64,000 nucleotides of DNA. Source: Ceratothoa steindachneri (lineage: Eukaryota > Arthropoda > Malacostraca > Isopoda > Cymothoidae). This document shows, in pieces, positions 32,882 to 43,319 of this stretch. The position numbers and the translations under genes were made by a program. The stretch is from assembly GCA_963969495.1 (NCBI GenBank), contig OZ018321.1:67593035-67657034 (forward strand), given 5' to 3'. Under the pieces are notes generated by a model, which was not told the DNA's origin, did not search any database, and worked only from the letters and a program-made list of their open reading frames with translations. The first letter of the stretch is position 1; each line of letters opens with the position of its first letter.

Positions 32882-33194
32882 TCATGCTTTGGGTATTTCT
32901 AAGAATTTGCCCTACCTGATTTTGAAGCATTATGTTTAATAAATAGCAGCTGCATTACCAAGAATATCTGAGCACCAATATTTGAGGACAACTTTCTTTT
33001 TAGTTAACGGGTAACAACCAATTTTTAAGCCCATTCTGGTGTGGTGTGTCCACAATTTTCCTAGTTCTTTAAAAGAGGATACTTGCTAACCGGTTTTAGT
33101 AACCGCCATTTTTTGCGTCATGAGTCAGATTCACTTGTTAGTTAGATTTTTTTGTGAGAGTTCGCCCGATTTTTACTAGGAATTTTTAATAATT

Positions 33195-33690
33195 TTGTCG
33201 TTAGTAGAATTTATATTTGTTTTGGCAAAAAGCTTTAATAACTCTGATAGCTTTTTTGTGTGCAAAGGCGGAGAGTAGCATATCCGGGATGTCTTCATTC
33301 GAGCGCTTTTATAAGCAAGGTCAGATCCTAGGCATATCTGGGAAAGATTTAATCGCTTACGTCCAGGAAGATAAACGTAACAAACGTGCGGAAAGAAAAG
33401 TGCAGATTGAAGAGCAAGAAAGAAAAGCACAGAGAGAGGAGGGAGAATTTATATTTATTTGGGGAAAAAGTTTTAATAACTCTGATAGCTTTTTTCGTGT
33501 CCAAAGGCGGAGAGTAGCATATCCGGGATGTCTTCATTCGAGCGCTTTCATAAGCAAGGGCCTATCCTAGGCTTATCTGGGAAAGATTTAATCGCTTACG
33601 CCTAGGAAGATAAACGTAACGAACTTGCGGAAAGAAAAGTCCAGATTGAAGAGCAAGAAAGAGAAGCACAGAGAGAAGAGGAAGAAAGAA
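33195..33690 (+). repeat. 239-bp tandem duplication of the gag start
   Basis: GAATTTATATTTG at 33207 and GAATTTATATTTATT at 33446 begin two units that match for about 240 bases. Both contain GATGTCTTCATTCGAGCGC, so the gag start codon and first helix occur twice. Confidence 0.85.
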
Positions 33691-34560
33691 AACCACAGGG
33701 AGAAGCAGTAAAAAAAGAAAGAATTAGGAAGAACGAGAGAGAGATACGCCGTGACCAAGTTGAGATAAACTCCTGAGGATCTCGAAATGAACAGGCTTAA
33801 GTGGCCTCACTAAAACTTCCCCATACAATGATGAGGAAGATTTTTGCTCTTAATTAACGCACTTCAAGAAAATCTTCGAAGTCAATAATTGAGATTTAAA
33901 AATCAGATGGTGTCGCCCAGGTACTTTCACTCCTGAACCCTCGTCTGCTTGACATATTCATTTCTCTTTCTTCAGAGGCCATCCTTGAATATTCATCCCT
34001 AGAGGCAGAACTTCTATCCGCTATTAACATGAATCTAGAATTTTATATGGTTATATTCCGCACCGCCCGAATACAGACAGACCAAACCTACAGATAATTT
34101 GGATTCACGCTACAGCGTAACTTCCAATTCTAGCTGGATTCGGCCCAAGTATCAAATGATTATGAGTCGCTAATTGACTTCATTCTAAGTGATTAACTGA
34201 TGTCGAGCCTTCCTTGCGAACTAAGAGACTTCATAGCGGACAGAAGAGCTTCCACTTTCAAGGAATGTGTGAAAGAAGCCGACCTTCACGTTTCTACTCA
34301 CGACCTTAAACCCTAGAAGGTCAAGAAGAACCATCCCCACACCCCAAACACAAGTTTGGGTTTAATAGAAGCCAACCCAAGGGCAAAAACAGCTTCGTAA
34401 AAGTGCAAGTGCCGAGCAAGTGCAGGCATCACTTGCCGCAAGAGCAAAAGAACGAGAAGCCTCCAGTACTCACCTCCACGCCTAGCAACTAACCCCGTAT
34501 ACCAATTATATGCTTTACGTGTGGCCCTCCTGGGCATTTAAGCTACAATTGCCCCCAAAA
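33288..34560 (+). pseudogene. Family B gag
   Basis: The start MSSFERFYKQGQILGISGKD, with LIAYVQEDKRNKRAERK, parallels family A gag. It is followed by a long charged helix (EEQERKAQREE), probably a coiled coil. The first frame is disrupted by the 239-bp duplication and reads into a shifted copy, ending at 33570. Later pieces are FISLSSEAILEYSSLEAELL (near 34000), LIDFILSD, SSLPCELRDFIADRRASTFK and CVKEADLHVSTHDLKP (34170-34310). A zinc knuckle CFTCGPPGHLSYNC is encoded at 34511-34552 (C-x2-C-x4-H-x4-C), and it would bind element RNA. Stops lie between most pieces. Confidence 0.85.
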
Positions 34561-34576
34561 TTCTTAACTGAGGACC

Positions 34577-34831
34577 TTGTCGGCTCACCAGGTCCACCAA
34601 ATCTCTTCTGCCCTCTCGCCTAATCGGCTAGCCGCATCGCTAGCGGTCCCTGCCCCCTCTCTGCTGGATCCACAGGTAAATTTCATATTCAAAAAGAGTT
34701 CCCCCGGCGGACTCCAGTTTGAAAATGGCGCAGTAAATGGTTACCGAAAGTCAACCATGGTTAGAGATACAGGATGCCCCTGTATAGTAGTATCAAACAA
34801 ACTAAAACCCCCCCGTAAGCCCCCAGCATAA
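34577..34831 (+). pseudogene. Family B aspartic protease
   Basis: An 84-residue frame starts just after the zinc knuckle and ends VRDTGCPCIVVSNKLKPP before a proline-rich finish. Asp-Thr-Gly (34766-34774) is the retroviral-type protease active site, and the following hydrophobic run is the next strand of the fold. Only the front half of the domain is in this frame. A broken continuation can be followed to about 35000. It would process the polyprotein. Its position between gag and integrase matches family A. Confidence 0.75.
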
Positions 34832-35135
34832 CAGGTTCACGTTGGTGCATAACATTTCAGTTCTTGCCACCAGGTTTCCAGTGGTACGGTGCCACATTCA
34901 GTGCCAGTACTTCATCGGATGAGCCAACGTAGTCGCGGCCCCTACAAAATTCTGCTCCGTCCTTATCGGGCAGAACGCACATCTCAAGCAAAACACAATT
35001 TCTCAGCCGGTCGTTAACTGCGCCCAGGCCGAGAAATAATTATCGCTTTCGGTACCACTATCGTCCCCAGACGTCAACCTCGCCATCAATATTCAATTTG
35101 CTGAGGCGCAGGAGAATTGCCCCACATTACAACCC

Positions 35136-36106
35136 TTGTGGCAAAAAGCAAGGAAGAAGGAGACTGAAACGGTGCGAGGAAATCTGAAGATCGAATACAC
35201 CGTGAAGGACTCGTTATTATACCGTTCTTTTGTTAAACAGGAGAGTTCCCCAACCCACGCGTTATGTGTGCCCAGAATGTATATCAAACCAGTTCTAAAG
35301 ATGGCTCATTCTGTCCTAATGGCCGGAAATTTCAGTCATAACAAAACGGCACAGTGAGTTTTCAAATATTTCTCTTGGCAAGGTGCGGCCCCCCAAAATA
35401 TCGACTTCTATAAGTCCTCTGACCTTTGCCAGAAGGTCACCTCCAAAGAGCGTGCAGGCCTTGCCCAAATTCAAAAGACTCTGAGAGTGGCCGAGCCTTC
35501 ACCCAGTTCTCAATCGACCTAAAATGCCCTATTCGTCCTCCGTCGAGCAAAAGACACTCCTATAATTTAAATCTCCTCAATTGCGTCGCCCCTTTTCCAG
35601 AGACTATCCCCATGAAGAATATTGACAGCATTTCTTGTGCAGAGTCTTTTATCTCAATCTTTTCCCGAGTAGGGATCCCGAAGGAGATCTTATCGGACAG
35701 AGGACGTCAATTCACCTCTAAATTGATGAAGTATCTCGGTAAACTCCTTCTCAAAAAGCCCCTCTTCACGAGCCCATGGCACACTTCCGCTAAAGAAATG
35801 TGCCAAAACTTAAAAGGCACCCTCAAAATGGTACTCCAAAAGGTGTGCGACGACCAGCCCCAAGAATGGAACCGCTATCTCTCCGTAGCGTTATTTGCTT
35901 GTCGTGAAGTCCCACATATGACTTTGGGGTTTGCCTCCTTTGAGCCGTATAACGACGTAAACGTCCGAGGACCGATGGACATTTTAAAAGAATTGTGGTC
36001 CAATCTTTCAATGGATGAGAAAATTAAATCCTATTACGCGTACGATCTATACCTGCATAGCGGTAAGAAAAATGTGCGGACATCACTTACTCGAACGGCG
36101 ATGTAA
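35136..36106 (+). pseudogene. Family B integrase
   Basis: The frame 35136-35357 carries the zinc domain, with LKMAHSVLMAGNFSHNKTAQ. The second histidine of family A (AGHFSH) is Asn here, and the first cysteine of C-x2-C is lost (SSDLCQK). The core lies in the 226-residue frame 35426-36106: FTQFSIDLKCPI (first Asp), SRVGIPKEILSDRGRQFTS (second Asp), then TSAKEMCQNLKGTLKMVL, where the catalytic Glu of MCEKLNGTLK is Gln. ALFACREVPHMTLGFASFE follows. The enzyme would be inactive. It lies upstream of reverse transcriptase, unlike ordinary gypsy elements. Confidence 0.9.
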
Positions 36107-36640
36107 ACCTGGAGAAATACCGCACCTACTTCGACCTAAAATCAAAGGCGCGTTTGTTCAGCCAGGTGACGAAGTATTGCTCTTGCTTCCCTCCGAAGCA
36201 AATAATCTTCTATCCCACTGGAAAGGACCTTTCTCCATTTTATTTAGAGCCCCGCGGCCCGGTAGATTACCTAATCAAAACTCTTTCCGGTAATAAGTTT
36301 CACCGCATCAACCTCCTAAAAAAATACCACCGCCAAGCTTGCCTAAATAACATAGTCGCCCTAGACGAAGAAATCGTACTCGAAGCCGCCTATCCCGTTG
36401 AACCCTTGTGTTTGGTCCAAACGGTGTGCGTAGAAGCAGAGGATGAGTATCCCCTGCTGTCTCTGCCTTCCTCCCAGGCGGAGCCTAACTCTGACTTAAA
36501 CGTAAACCCCAATCTCGCCCCTAATGAGAGGGCTCAATTCCTTGCCTTATTGGAAGGCTTTTCCGACGTCATTTCAGATTTCCCAGGTTGCTCAACCCAA
36601 TTTACACGTGAGATTGTCCTCACTAGTCAAGATGTGATAA
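36107..36640 (+). pseudogene. Family B integrase C-terminus and linker to RT
   Basis: In the overlapping frames 36015-36293 and 36154-36783 the sequence reads FVQPGDEVLLLLPSEANNLL and SHWKGPFSIL. This looks like the GPY/F-type module at the end of gypsy integrases (normally PGD-x-V-L-x5-K-x5-KW-x-GPY/F). PVDYLIKTLSGNKFHRINLL with KKYH follows, then an acidic, proline-rich spacer containing YPVEPLCLVQ and SDLNVNPNLAPNERAQFL. The same spacer is found in family A. The direct run of integrase end into reverse transcriptase is the best evidence that the gene order is native rather than a rearrangement. Confidence 0.75.
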
Positions 36641-37150
36641 GGACCGAGCCTTATCCCATATTCGTACATTTACGGACAAGTTTTAATGCAGAGATCAAGA
36701 ACTTATTAAAATTAGGAATAACAGAACCCTCGTCTTCTGATTTTTGCTCCCCCATTGTCATGGTTAGGAAGCCTGACAAGTAGTTTAGGATGTGCGTCGA
36801 TTGTCGCAAATTAAACATGGTTACGCAGTTTGACGCAGAACCGATACCCCTATTGGACCAAAGTCTTCATGCCTTCGAAGAGGCGAAATTCTTCTCCGAG
36901 ATCGACATCTACAAAGCCTACCACCAAGTGCCACTTTCAGAGCAATCAAAACTCTTTACCGCTTTCACTACTGAAAAGGGGCTATTTCAGTTTACTCGAC
37001 TTCAATTTGGGTCGGTACTGCTTGCGGAAGTTATAACCAAATCATGTGACAGTTGTTAGATTGCCTATCGAATGTGACGTTTTATTTAGATAACGTGTAC
37101 ATCGCTACTCATCCCTGGCACCAACACGTAGAGTCTCTGTGCGCTTCTAT
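36640..37150 (+). pseudogene. Family B reverse transcriptase
   Basis: The frames 36154-36783 and 36790-37059 are separated by one stop at 36781. They read SSSDFCSPIVMVRKPDK, then MCVDCRKLNMVTQFDAEPIP, AKFFSEIDIYKAYHQVPLSE and TAFTTEKGLFQFTRLQFG. These are the fingers and palm blocks of Ty3/gypsy polymerases in correct order. After a frameshift comes TFYLDNVYIATHPWHQHVES (about 37078), where the catalytic YLDD is YLDN. The thumb is largely unreadable. This copies element RNA into DNA in the family, and this copy cannot. Confidence 0.92.
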
Positions 37151-37289
37151 CCAGGTAACGCGTACGCGGGTTAACAGCAGGCCTGACACTTTGTCACTTC
37201 GCCTATGACACTATTAACTACTTTGGCTTCGGTAGGAATCAAATGCTTCCCTAGGACGACACGTTAAAGGGTATTTCGGGAATGCCACT

Positions 37290-37903
37290 CTCCCGAATGA
37301 AGAAACGTATTCGTTACTTTTGTGAATCCGTATCATTATATCGTCGTTTTGTGCCGATTTCGCTGCCATAGCCTCGCACCTTAACGACATGCTTAAGAGA
37401 ACGGCCATCAATCCAGTCAATAGGACTTCTTCCGCGGAAGATCGCTCCCACCAGTTAAAGGACAACCTAATCTCTGCCCGTATTTCGAGATTACCGAATA
37501 CTACTAAAACCTACGGGATTAGTACCTCTGCCTCCCAGGATGGCCTAGGTTGTGCTCTCGTCCAATATGATGACGATGGAGTGGGATATCCTGTAGGATA
37601 TGCTCGTAGGTATCTGACCTATCGTGAAAAGGCATATCCGCCATAGAGCTCGAAGCTTTAGCCATAGTGTGTTCCATTCGTAAGTTTAGTATGTATCTCA
37701 TAGGTAAAGAGTTTATTGTCGAAGTTGATCACAAACCCATGGCGTACCTAAAAAACTGTAAGAACCAAAATGTCCGTTTAATGCAGTGGAGCCCACTACT
37801 CATGGAGTACCAATTTCGGATCAAGTATGTTAAAGGCACTGACAACTGCCTAGCCGATAGCTTGAGTAGGAATCCAATAGAAGACCCCACTCCAACAACC
37901 TGA
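37290..37903 (+). pseudogene. Family B RNase H
   Basis: After a damaged stretch with CESVSLYRRFVP (about 37325), the frame 37389-37646 gives DMLKRTAINPVNRTSSAEDR, then LPNTTKTYGISTSASQDGLG. The first catalytic Asp (S-T-D-A-S) is Ser. RRYLTYREKAYPP follows and a stop replaces the IELEAL block, where the Glu should be. The frame 37667-37903 carries IGKEFIVEVDHKPMAYLKNC and YVKGTDNCLADSLSRN, the standard end of gypsy RNase H. The element ends here, with no integrase after RNase H, just 260 bases before the polypurine tract. That confirms the unusual domain order. Confidence 0.9.
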
Positions 37904-38158
37904 GTGTATAGTAAAATTCGTGTTTGACTAATTTTTTAAATACTAGTTTCATTTTTTTTGCCTTGTTGATGTCGTGTGTGCGTATGTATAGATTAAGTTA
38001 TCTATAGTTATACATATCTAAATCCCGTCAAGTGTAATATGTTTTTTTCCTTTGTTTGGAAAGGTTAAAATTGTAGATTTATATGTTCTCCTCTTGATAA
38101 AATTAGTTGTAGACAATTTTGTTGCCCCAAAGATTTATTTGCTGTAAAAATGTCTTTG
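37904..38158 (+). other. Non-coding region between RNase H and the polypurine tract
   Basis: AT-rich, with no coding frame. It leaves no room for an integrase after RNase H. Confidence 0.7.
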
Positions 38159-38170
38159 GATAGGGAGGAG
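38159..38170 (+). promoter_or_regulatory. Polypurine tract of family B
   Basis: GGATAGGGAGGAG directly precedes the TGTAGAGG of the 3' LTR. It primes plus-strand DNA synthesis in LTR elements. Confidence 0.75.
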
Positions 38171-39380
38171 TGTAGAGGAATCCACTAAAATAGTAGTATT
38201 TTCCCCCTCCTAAAATATTGCTTCTGGAGAGAAAGCGAGACGTTAGCCCTACCGCTACCTCCGAGTTCACCTTTTATGGACTTGCAACCAGTTCACTGAG
38301 ATATTCACCCCGAGGCATGAGGCTGAAACTGACGGCTACCTCCTCGCCGTCTTAATCTCTCCCCCCCCCCGTCAGGTCGGGAGATTACTCATCTATTTTG
38401 TAGGTTTGCCTCGAACAACTTTTAATGTTTCAGCAGCTGGTCGTTCCGTCAGGCCCGATTATGCCAGCCTCTTACACTTTCCCGTAAGGACACGCTCGGT
38501 CGTCCCAGCTGATCCGATAATAAGGGTTTGAGAAGGCCCTTTTCTCTCTCCCTTTTTTCGAGAAATCCGGGTTTTTTTCCCCCCCCCCCCAAGGATTACC
38601 TACTGATTCGGTTAGACCACGCTTCCCCGAACGGATTTCGATTCAACGACGCTCTCTCCCGAAAAGTGTTTAGCGACGGTCGAAATCCACGGAAGAGCTG
38701 AAAATCACACTCGTATCTTCCGGTCAGGGAGAAGAGTCTCTTGAGGCAATGTGAGCATTTCTCAACCGCTTTCCAATCAAAGATTAAAGAAGGCCGTCCT
38801 TCGAAGTTCATCTGATGACCTCTTGGGGACAAGAGGCCCGATAGCTCGCTCTATCCGAGTTTGGAGAAGTCATCTCCCCCCCCTCCTTCAAAGTTTGACT
38901 GTTGTCTCTTGAGGACAAGAGGCCCGATAGCTTGCTCAATCCGAGTTTGAAGAAGTCACCTCCCCTTTTCGAACTTCCTCCGGTGACCTCTTGAATAAAT
39001 GAGGCCCGCATCTCGCTAAATCATAGTTTCGAGAAAGTAGCATCACTCACTTTGGGTTCCCAGCTACCCCTTTAAGTAGCCATGGTCACAAAGACCCCCT
39101 CCCCTTCAAGTTCTCTCCGCTTTACTTTCGAAATTCAAAGGAACTAAATCGCTAACTACCCTAAATCTCCCATTACAACCATTTAATAACCTTATTTATC
39201 CAATCAGTATTCGGAACCTAATTCCGTCTTATTTATGTACCTATATATATTCATATTTATTGTGCAACTTTTAATTAGTGTGTATTAAAATCTATTCTTG
39301 TCGTTATGTTTGGAATATTCCTTGTCACGCAAATGCAGCTAACTATTCAAATATTCCCCTACACTTGGCCATACTTCGAA
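38171..39380 (+). repeat. 3' LTR of family B
   Basis: Starts TGTAGAGGAATCCACTAAAA and ends near GCCATACTTCGAAA. It contains three copies of the ~86-bp unit (38795-39050) against two in the 5' LTR, and a C run at 38578-38590. Confidence 0.85.
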
Positions 39381-39670
39381 AATGCTATACTATGCTCGAC
39401 TAGTTTATACTATGTTAGGTTAGGGTATACTCTACAATGCTAAACTAGATTAGGGTAAGGTAGATAATGGTAGATAGGCTAAACTATGCTAGGCTTTGCG
39501 AGGCTAGGCTAGCCTAGCCTAGACTATACGAGGATCGGCTAGGCAATACTTTATTAAACTAATCTTAATTATACTAGGTCAGGCTATGTATACTATACTA
39601 TTCTAGCCTAGGCTATACTATGATAATCTATACAATGCTATACTATGGTAATCTTTAATATCCTATATGC
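39381..39670 (+). repeat. Degenerate GGCTA/CTATACTA repeat, block 3
   Basis: Same texture as blocks 1 and 2. It begins immediately after the 3' LTR, so blocks 2 and 3 were joined before insertion. Confidence 0.75.
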
Positions 39671-39679
39671 ACTATATAC

Positions 39680-40210
39680 ATTCTCTTCCTAATGATACAA
39701 TTGGCAAAGTCCTCCCAGGTTAGCCCGGAAATTATATTGTTTTGGCAATAACATCATACCCATTCGCCATATTCTAACGATATTTGAAACCCTTATTTTG
39801 TTGTGCATTCTTTTTCAATGATCAAATTGGAATGTCCTCCCAAGGTTAGCAAATGATTTTTTTTTTTCAATATCATCCTAACTATTCCAACCATTCTAGC
39901 AAAATTTGAAACCATTATATTGTTTTACATTATAAGTTCTTCTGTTATAGCTTTGGCTATAACATCATAACTATTCGGTCGATTCTAACGAAATTTGAAT
40001 ACTTATGTTGTTTTACATTTTCTTTTGAATGATATAATTGCTAAGGTCCTCCTAAGATTAGAACGGGAATTATTTTGGGGTGAAATAACATCATAACTAT
40101 TCGGCTAATTCTAACGAAATTGGAAACCCTTAAGATGTTTATATTCTTTTTCGAATAATAGAATTGCCAAAGTCCTCACAATGTTACTCCGGGAATTATT
40201 GAAAGTTTTC
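39680..40210 (+). repeat. Satellite array, ~126-bp unit (right array)
   Basis: The anchor AACATCATAACTATTC (with variants) falls at about 39750, 39869, 39961 and 40087, with GATTCTAACGAAATT and CAAAGTCCTC alongside. One unit is shortened to about 92 bases. It is the same family as the left array at 26175-26500. Confidence 0.85.
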
Positions 40211-41150
40211 AAAGTCGTAAGGACATAAATCAGAATAAGTGACCTCACGCGACTTTTTCTTTAGCAGACCTTGTTTTTTTCCCTATATTTAAAGGGTTTA
40301 TTGAGGCTATTTCTTAAATATATTTTCCATTTTAATCTTTAACACTAGGAAATAGCTACTGGCCCCTAAACGAGGTATAGCAAATCTAAAATATTTCCTG
40401 GCTTAAAAATATGCAAAAATATGAAAAAAAAACATAGACCAAGACTAAATTATCTGGGGATATTACTGGAAACCCTTTAATTTTTTTAAGAGCCGATAGA
40501 CCATCAGACACAGATCGAAAGTCTGCTTGCGAAGTGCAACCTTCTCCTGTAACAAGTAGCACAGATTTAGCTTGTATAATTATATATTTTTTTATACAAA
40601 AAATCCATAAACTGCGTTTTGTTTCCTGTTTGATAGCTTTAAAAAACACAGATCTGCTCACAATGTGGTTAAAACTTTTGAAATTTTACCCGTTCTCTTT
40701 TCACTTCTGCTGATTTCCATTCATATTTGTAAACGGTGCTGTTTTTTTATGAATTTACAATTTTATTGACAAATTTCAACACATTCTGAAAGGAAAACAT
40801 TTAAAATGACATTAAAAGCAGTCTGCACTTTGTCCAATTAGCATTTTGATTCAACTTGCTTTCAATGATATTGCGAAAATTAGCCATTAATTCCTTAATA
40901 GACTAAAATAGAAACAGTTAGTACCCGATTTTGCAAACGTTCTGTTACATTTTTTTTCTTTCCTGATGTTTAATTGCTTAAGAGAAAAAAGTTCCTCAAA
41001 GAACTACTTTTTCAGCACAGTGACATTAAAACATTTTTTTCATTCTGTGGAACTGTAAAGAATTGAGATCTCCTTTCAACCTCAGCCGGATGACTGCCTA
41101 CAGAGGTGCGTAGAGAATTAAAACTGAAAGATCCAATAGATCAACCTCGT
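40211..41150. other. Gene-free AT-rich stretch
   Basis: No frame or repeat that I can support. The minus-strand frame 40386-40661 is unrecognised and probably chance. Confidence 0.4.
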
Positions 41151-41159
41151 TAAGGCATA

Positions 41160-41975
41160 CCTCATGCTGTCGAGCGTTTAGTCATGAGAAAAGCCATCGA
41201 AAGTGCTTCGAAGCTCAAAATGACGTCGCTCCCGAGGAAGGAGAACATCTCAGTTGCTTTGGAGCCAGGGCAGTTAGGAAGAAGAGTGTCAAGATCTTGA
41301 GGTGCATGGATAGGCTTCTGCTCACCGATGTTATGCAAGAACAATGTTGGGAGTGCTGTCGTTTCCTTCTCAACAGTTTGTAGAGTCTTGGCAATCGACT
41401 TCTTTTTTTTCTGATTAAAAAGCCTTCACGGTCGATCCGGTCACAAACAAGCAAAACGACTGCCTGGTAACCTTTGGCCAGGAGGTCTCTGATGTCCACT
41501 ATGTGTGCATAACCAAGCACCTTCTTCCTTGATAATGCTCGGCGTGGTTGCTTCGAATGCTGAGAAGATGCCACCGGTTAAAGGGACACCGCTGGCGAAT
41601 ACAAGGACATCCTGACCACGAAATTCATGCTTTCAGTGAGAAAGATCACTAAAAGGCTGTTTTTCTCGTTCATCAGGATGGTACCCCAGTACACACGACA
41701 AAGACCTGCAAGAGTGAGTGTTGGGGTCAAACAGGAGCTTCTGGTGGAAGGAATTTTGTCCACCGTTGTCATCCGATCTCAATCCTTTCGACGACAATGT
41801 CTGAGTGCATCTCGATGGCAAGTCCCTCAAGGTCCGCCACAACCACGGCGACGAGATGTTTTCCTTCAACCACGTATTGGCCAGAATGAGGATGAACTTC
41901 GTCCTCAACGTGTGAGCAGCTTTAATGTCTCGTCTCGAGAGCATGTTTGCAGCTGAGAGCGGCCACATTGATAAA
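41160..41975 (+). pseudogene. Mariner/Tc3-type transposase
   Basis: Across plus-strand frames I read ESWQSTSFFSD, then KAFTVDPVTNKQND and VTFGQEVSDVHYVCITKH (41390-41520). These parallel the block LFSDEK-x-FTVDPVxNxQND of Tc1/mariner transposases, whose Asp is the first catalytic residue. After a damaged middle comes FWWKEFCPPLSSDLNPFDD (41735-41790), the SPDLNPLDY block with the last catalytic acid. The C-terminus follows: KSLKVRHNH, LNVCAALMSRLESMFAAESG and HIDKYY. The order is right. The second catalytic Asp (normally in QQDGAPAHT) is not readable. Stops make it a pseudogene. I did not find terminal repeats. Longer minus-strand frames here are shadows. Confidence 0.75.
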
Positions 41976-43170
41976 TATTACAATTTAAACACATTATTTA
42001 TATATAAAAACAATAGAAACGTCCGTAACTGCATTATAATTAGCCTTTTGTCCTTTGTTAATGGCGTTATAACGAGTGTAGCCGGACTTTTGCAATACTC
42101 GGTAATCTTAGAAGGCAGTTTTCCTCGGGGAAAAATAAATATAGAGAACAAATATCAAAACATTAGTTGACACGAATTACTATAGAAAAGCTCGTAAACC
42201 AAAATTTGTTTACCTTCGTTATGCCATTATTTTGCATAAATCCCTCGATAATAAACTATACTTTAACGAGATATTTGTTACATGATGGCGACTTTCTAGT
42301 AAAAATCGCATTTAATGGTTTTCACACTCATGTTGGAGCTTCCTGTAGCATTCTGTAACAGAATATCGCTTCAGCTTTATGTCTTATCAAGGTTACCAGG
42401 CTTCCCGGGACAAGGAAATTAGGTTCATGAGAGCTGTGCGCTTTCTCTTTTCCCCACGTCCCAAATTAATATTTCTCCTCATGATTCTTTAAAAAATATT
42501 TTATTGAGGAAAATGCCTTTGTTGGTTTTATTTTTAACATATCACCACATGTTATGTGATTGAATAAGGTAACTTTCAAATGGAAAATTGAGGGGGTGGA
42601 GTTGTCCGTGAAAGTGCACCAAAAAGTAGAATTTGCGAGTATTTTCTTAAAGCTGCAGAAATCGACTCTGTCTGCCATCTCCTGCACAACTTTGTCAAGA
42701 GTTCACATAGAAAGTGGTGACTTGGGTGAAGTGATACTTAAGAGAAGCTACATAACATGAGTGTTCAAAGGTGGAGACTAATTGATGCTCTCGGAATTGG
42801 TGGAGAAGACAAAACTCCTGAATCTTAAAGCTTGTTCATTCGAGTATGTTTTACGGATTCTTCGAAATATTTAAATGAAGACCTGACCTTATTTATTTAA
42901 GCTTTAAAAGTTTTTTCATGCCTTTCTTCACACCACACCATCCCTCTCTCATGACAATTTCTTACTTCTTTTCTAATGTGTAGTCATTTATCTTTTTTCT
43001 TCTTCTCTCATTCTTTCCCTTTCTCTCTCATTTACACTCCTCCCTCCCTTATAATGTGTCCCTTTTCCCTCCGCTCTCTATGAACATCACAAGACAGCGC
43101 ATTTTCCGTTCCTCGTGGCTGCTCCTTAGGAAAAGAATGACGTATATTTTTTTCTTTTTTCTCTCAACAG
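41976..43170. other. Gene-free stretch upstream of the Ig exon
   Basis: Probably intron or flank. A pyrimidine-rich tract (about 42990-43070) precedes the exon. No further coding piece recognised. Confidence 0.4.
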
Positions 43171-43319
43171 TGAAGCCATTGGAGGTGAAACTCAGCCCCG
43201 TTGCTCCCATTGCTGAGGAGGGCAAAAGGTTGCGACTTCGCTGCTATTCGAGGGGGTCTGATCCGCCAGCAAGTCTTACTTGGATCGTGAATAAGCAAAG
43301 GATAACAGCTGACAAAGAG
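43171..43319 (+). CDS. Immunoglobulin-domain exon, sidestep-like
   Basis: A 149-base open stretch between a good acceptor (T-rich tract then CTCAACAG) and a good donor (GAG|GTGCGT). It enters with two bases of a split codon and leaves in phase 0. It encodes KPLEVKLSPVAPIAEEGKRL followed by RLRCYSRGSDPPASLTWIVN. The Cys of strand B and the Trp of strand C are in place for the first half of an Ig domain. The pattern KPL-x-V-x-L...L-x-C-x-S-x-GS-x-PPA-x-TW is typical of arthropod sidestep-type cell-surface receptors, which guide axons. The second half (strands D to G with the second Cys) must be in the next exon, which I did not find. The exon is intact and may be functional. The surrounding transposons would lie in introns. 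Confidence 0.65.

Larger units (their letters stand above)
31647..39380 (+). mobile_element. Gmr1-like Ty3/gypsy LTR retrotransposon, family B
   Basis: A complete-length but inactive element of about 7.7 kb: 5' LTR (31647-32829), gag (33288-34560), protease (34577-34831), integrase (35136-36106), a linker (36107-36640), reverse transcriptase (36640-37150), RNase H (37290-37903), polypurine tract (38159-38170) and 3' LTR (38171-39380). Reverse transcriptase and RNase H are plainly gypsy-like, but integrase comes before them. This domain order defines the Gmr1 lineage. Catalytic residues are lost in integrase, reverse transcriptase and RNase H. Both flanks are the same GGCTA-type repeat, which it splits. 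No clear target duplication is visible. Confidence 0.85.

Noticed and set aside
31647..39380. Classifying the element as Ty1/copia because integrase precedes RT
   Set aside because: RT, RNase H and integrase motifs are of gypsy type (for example MCVDCRKLN and VEVDHKPMAYL), so only the order is copia-like.
41215..41968. Two minus-strand frames (119 and 111 residues) as possible host protein
   Set aside because: They overlap plus-strand mariner-type transposase motifs in correct order, so they are shadow frames.
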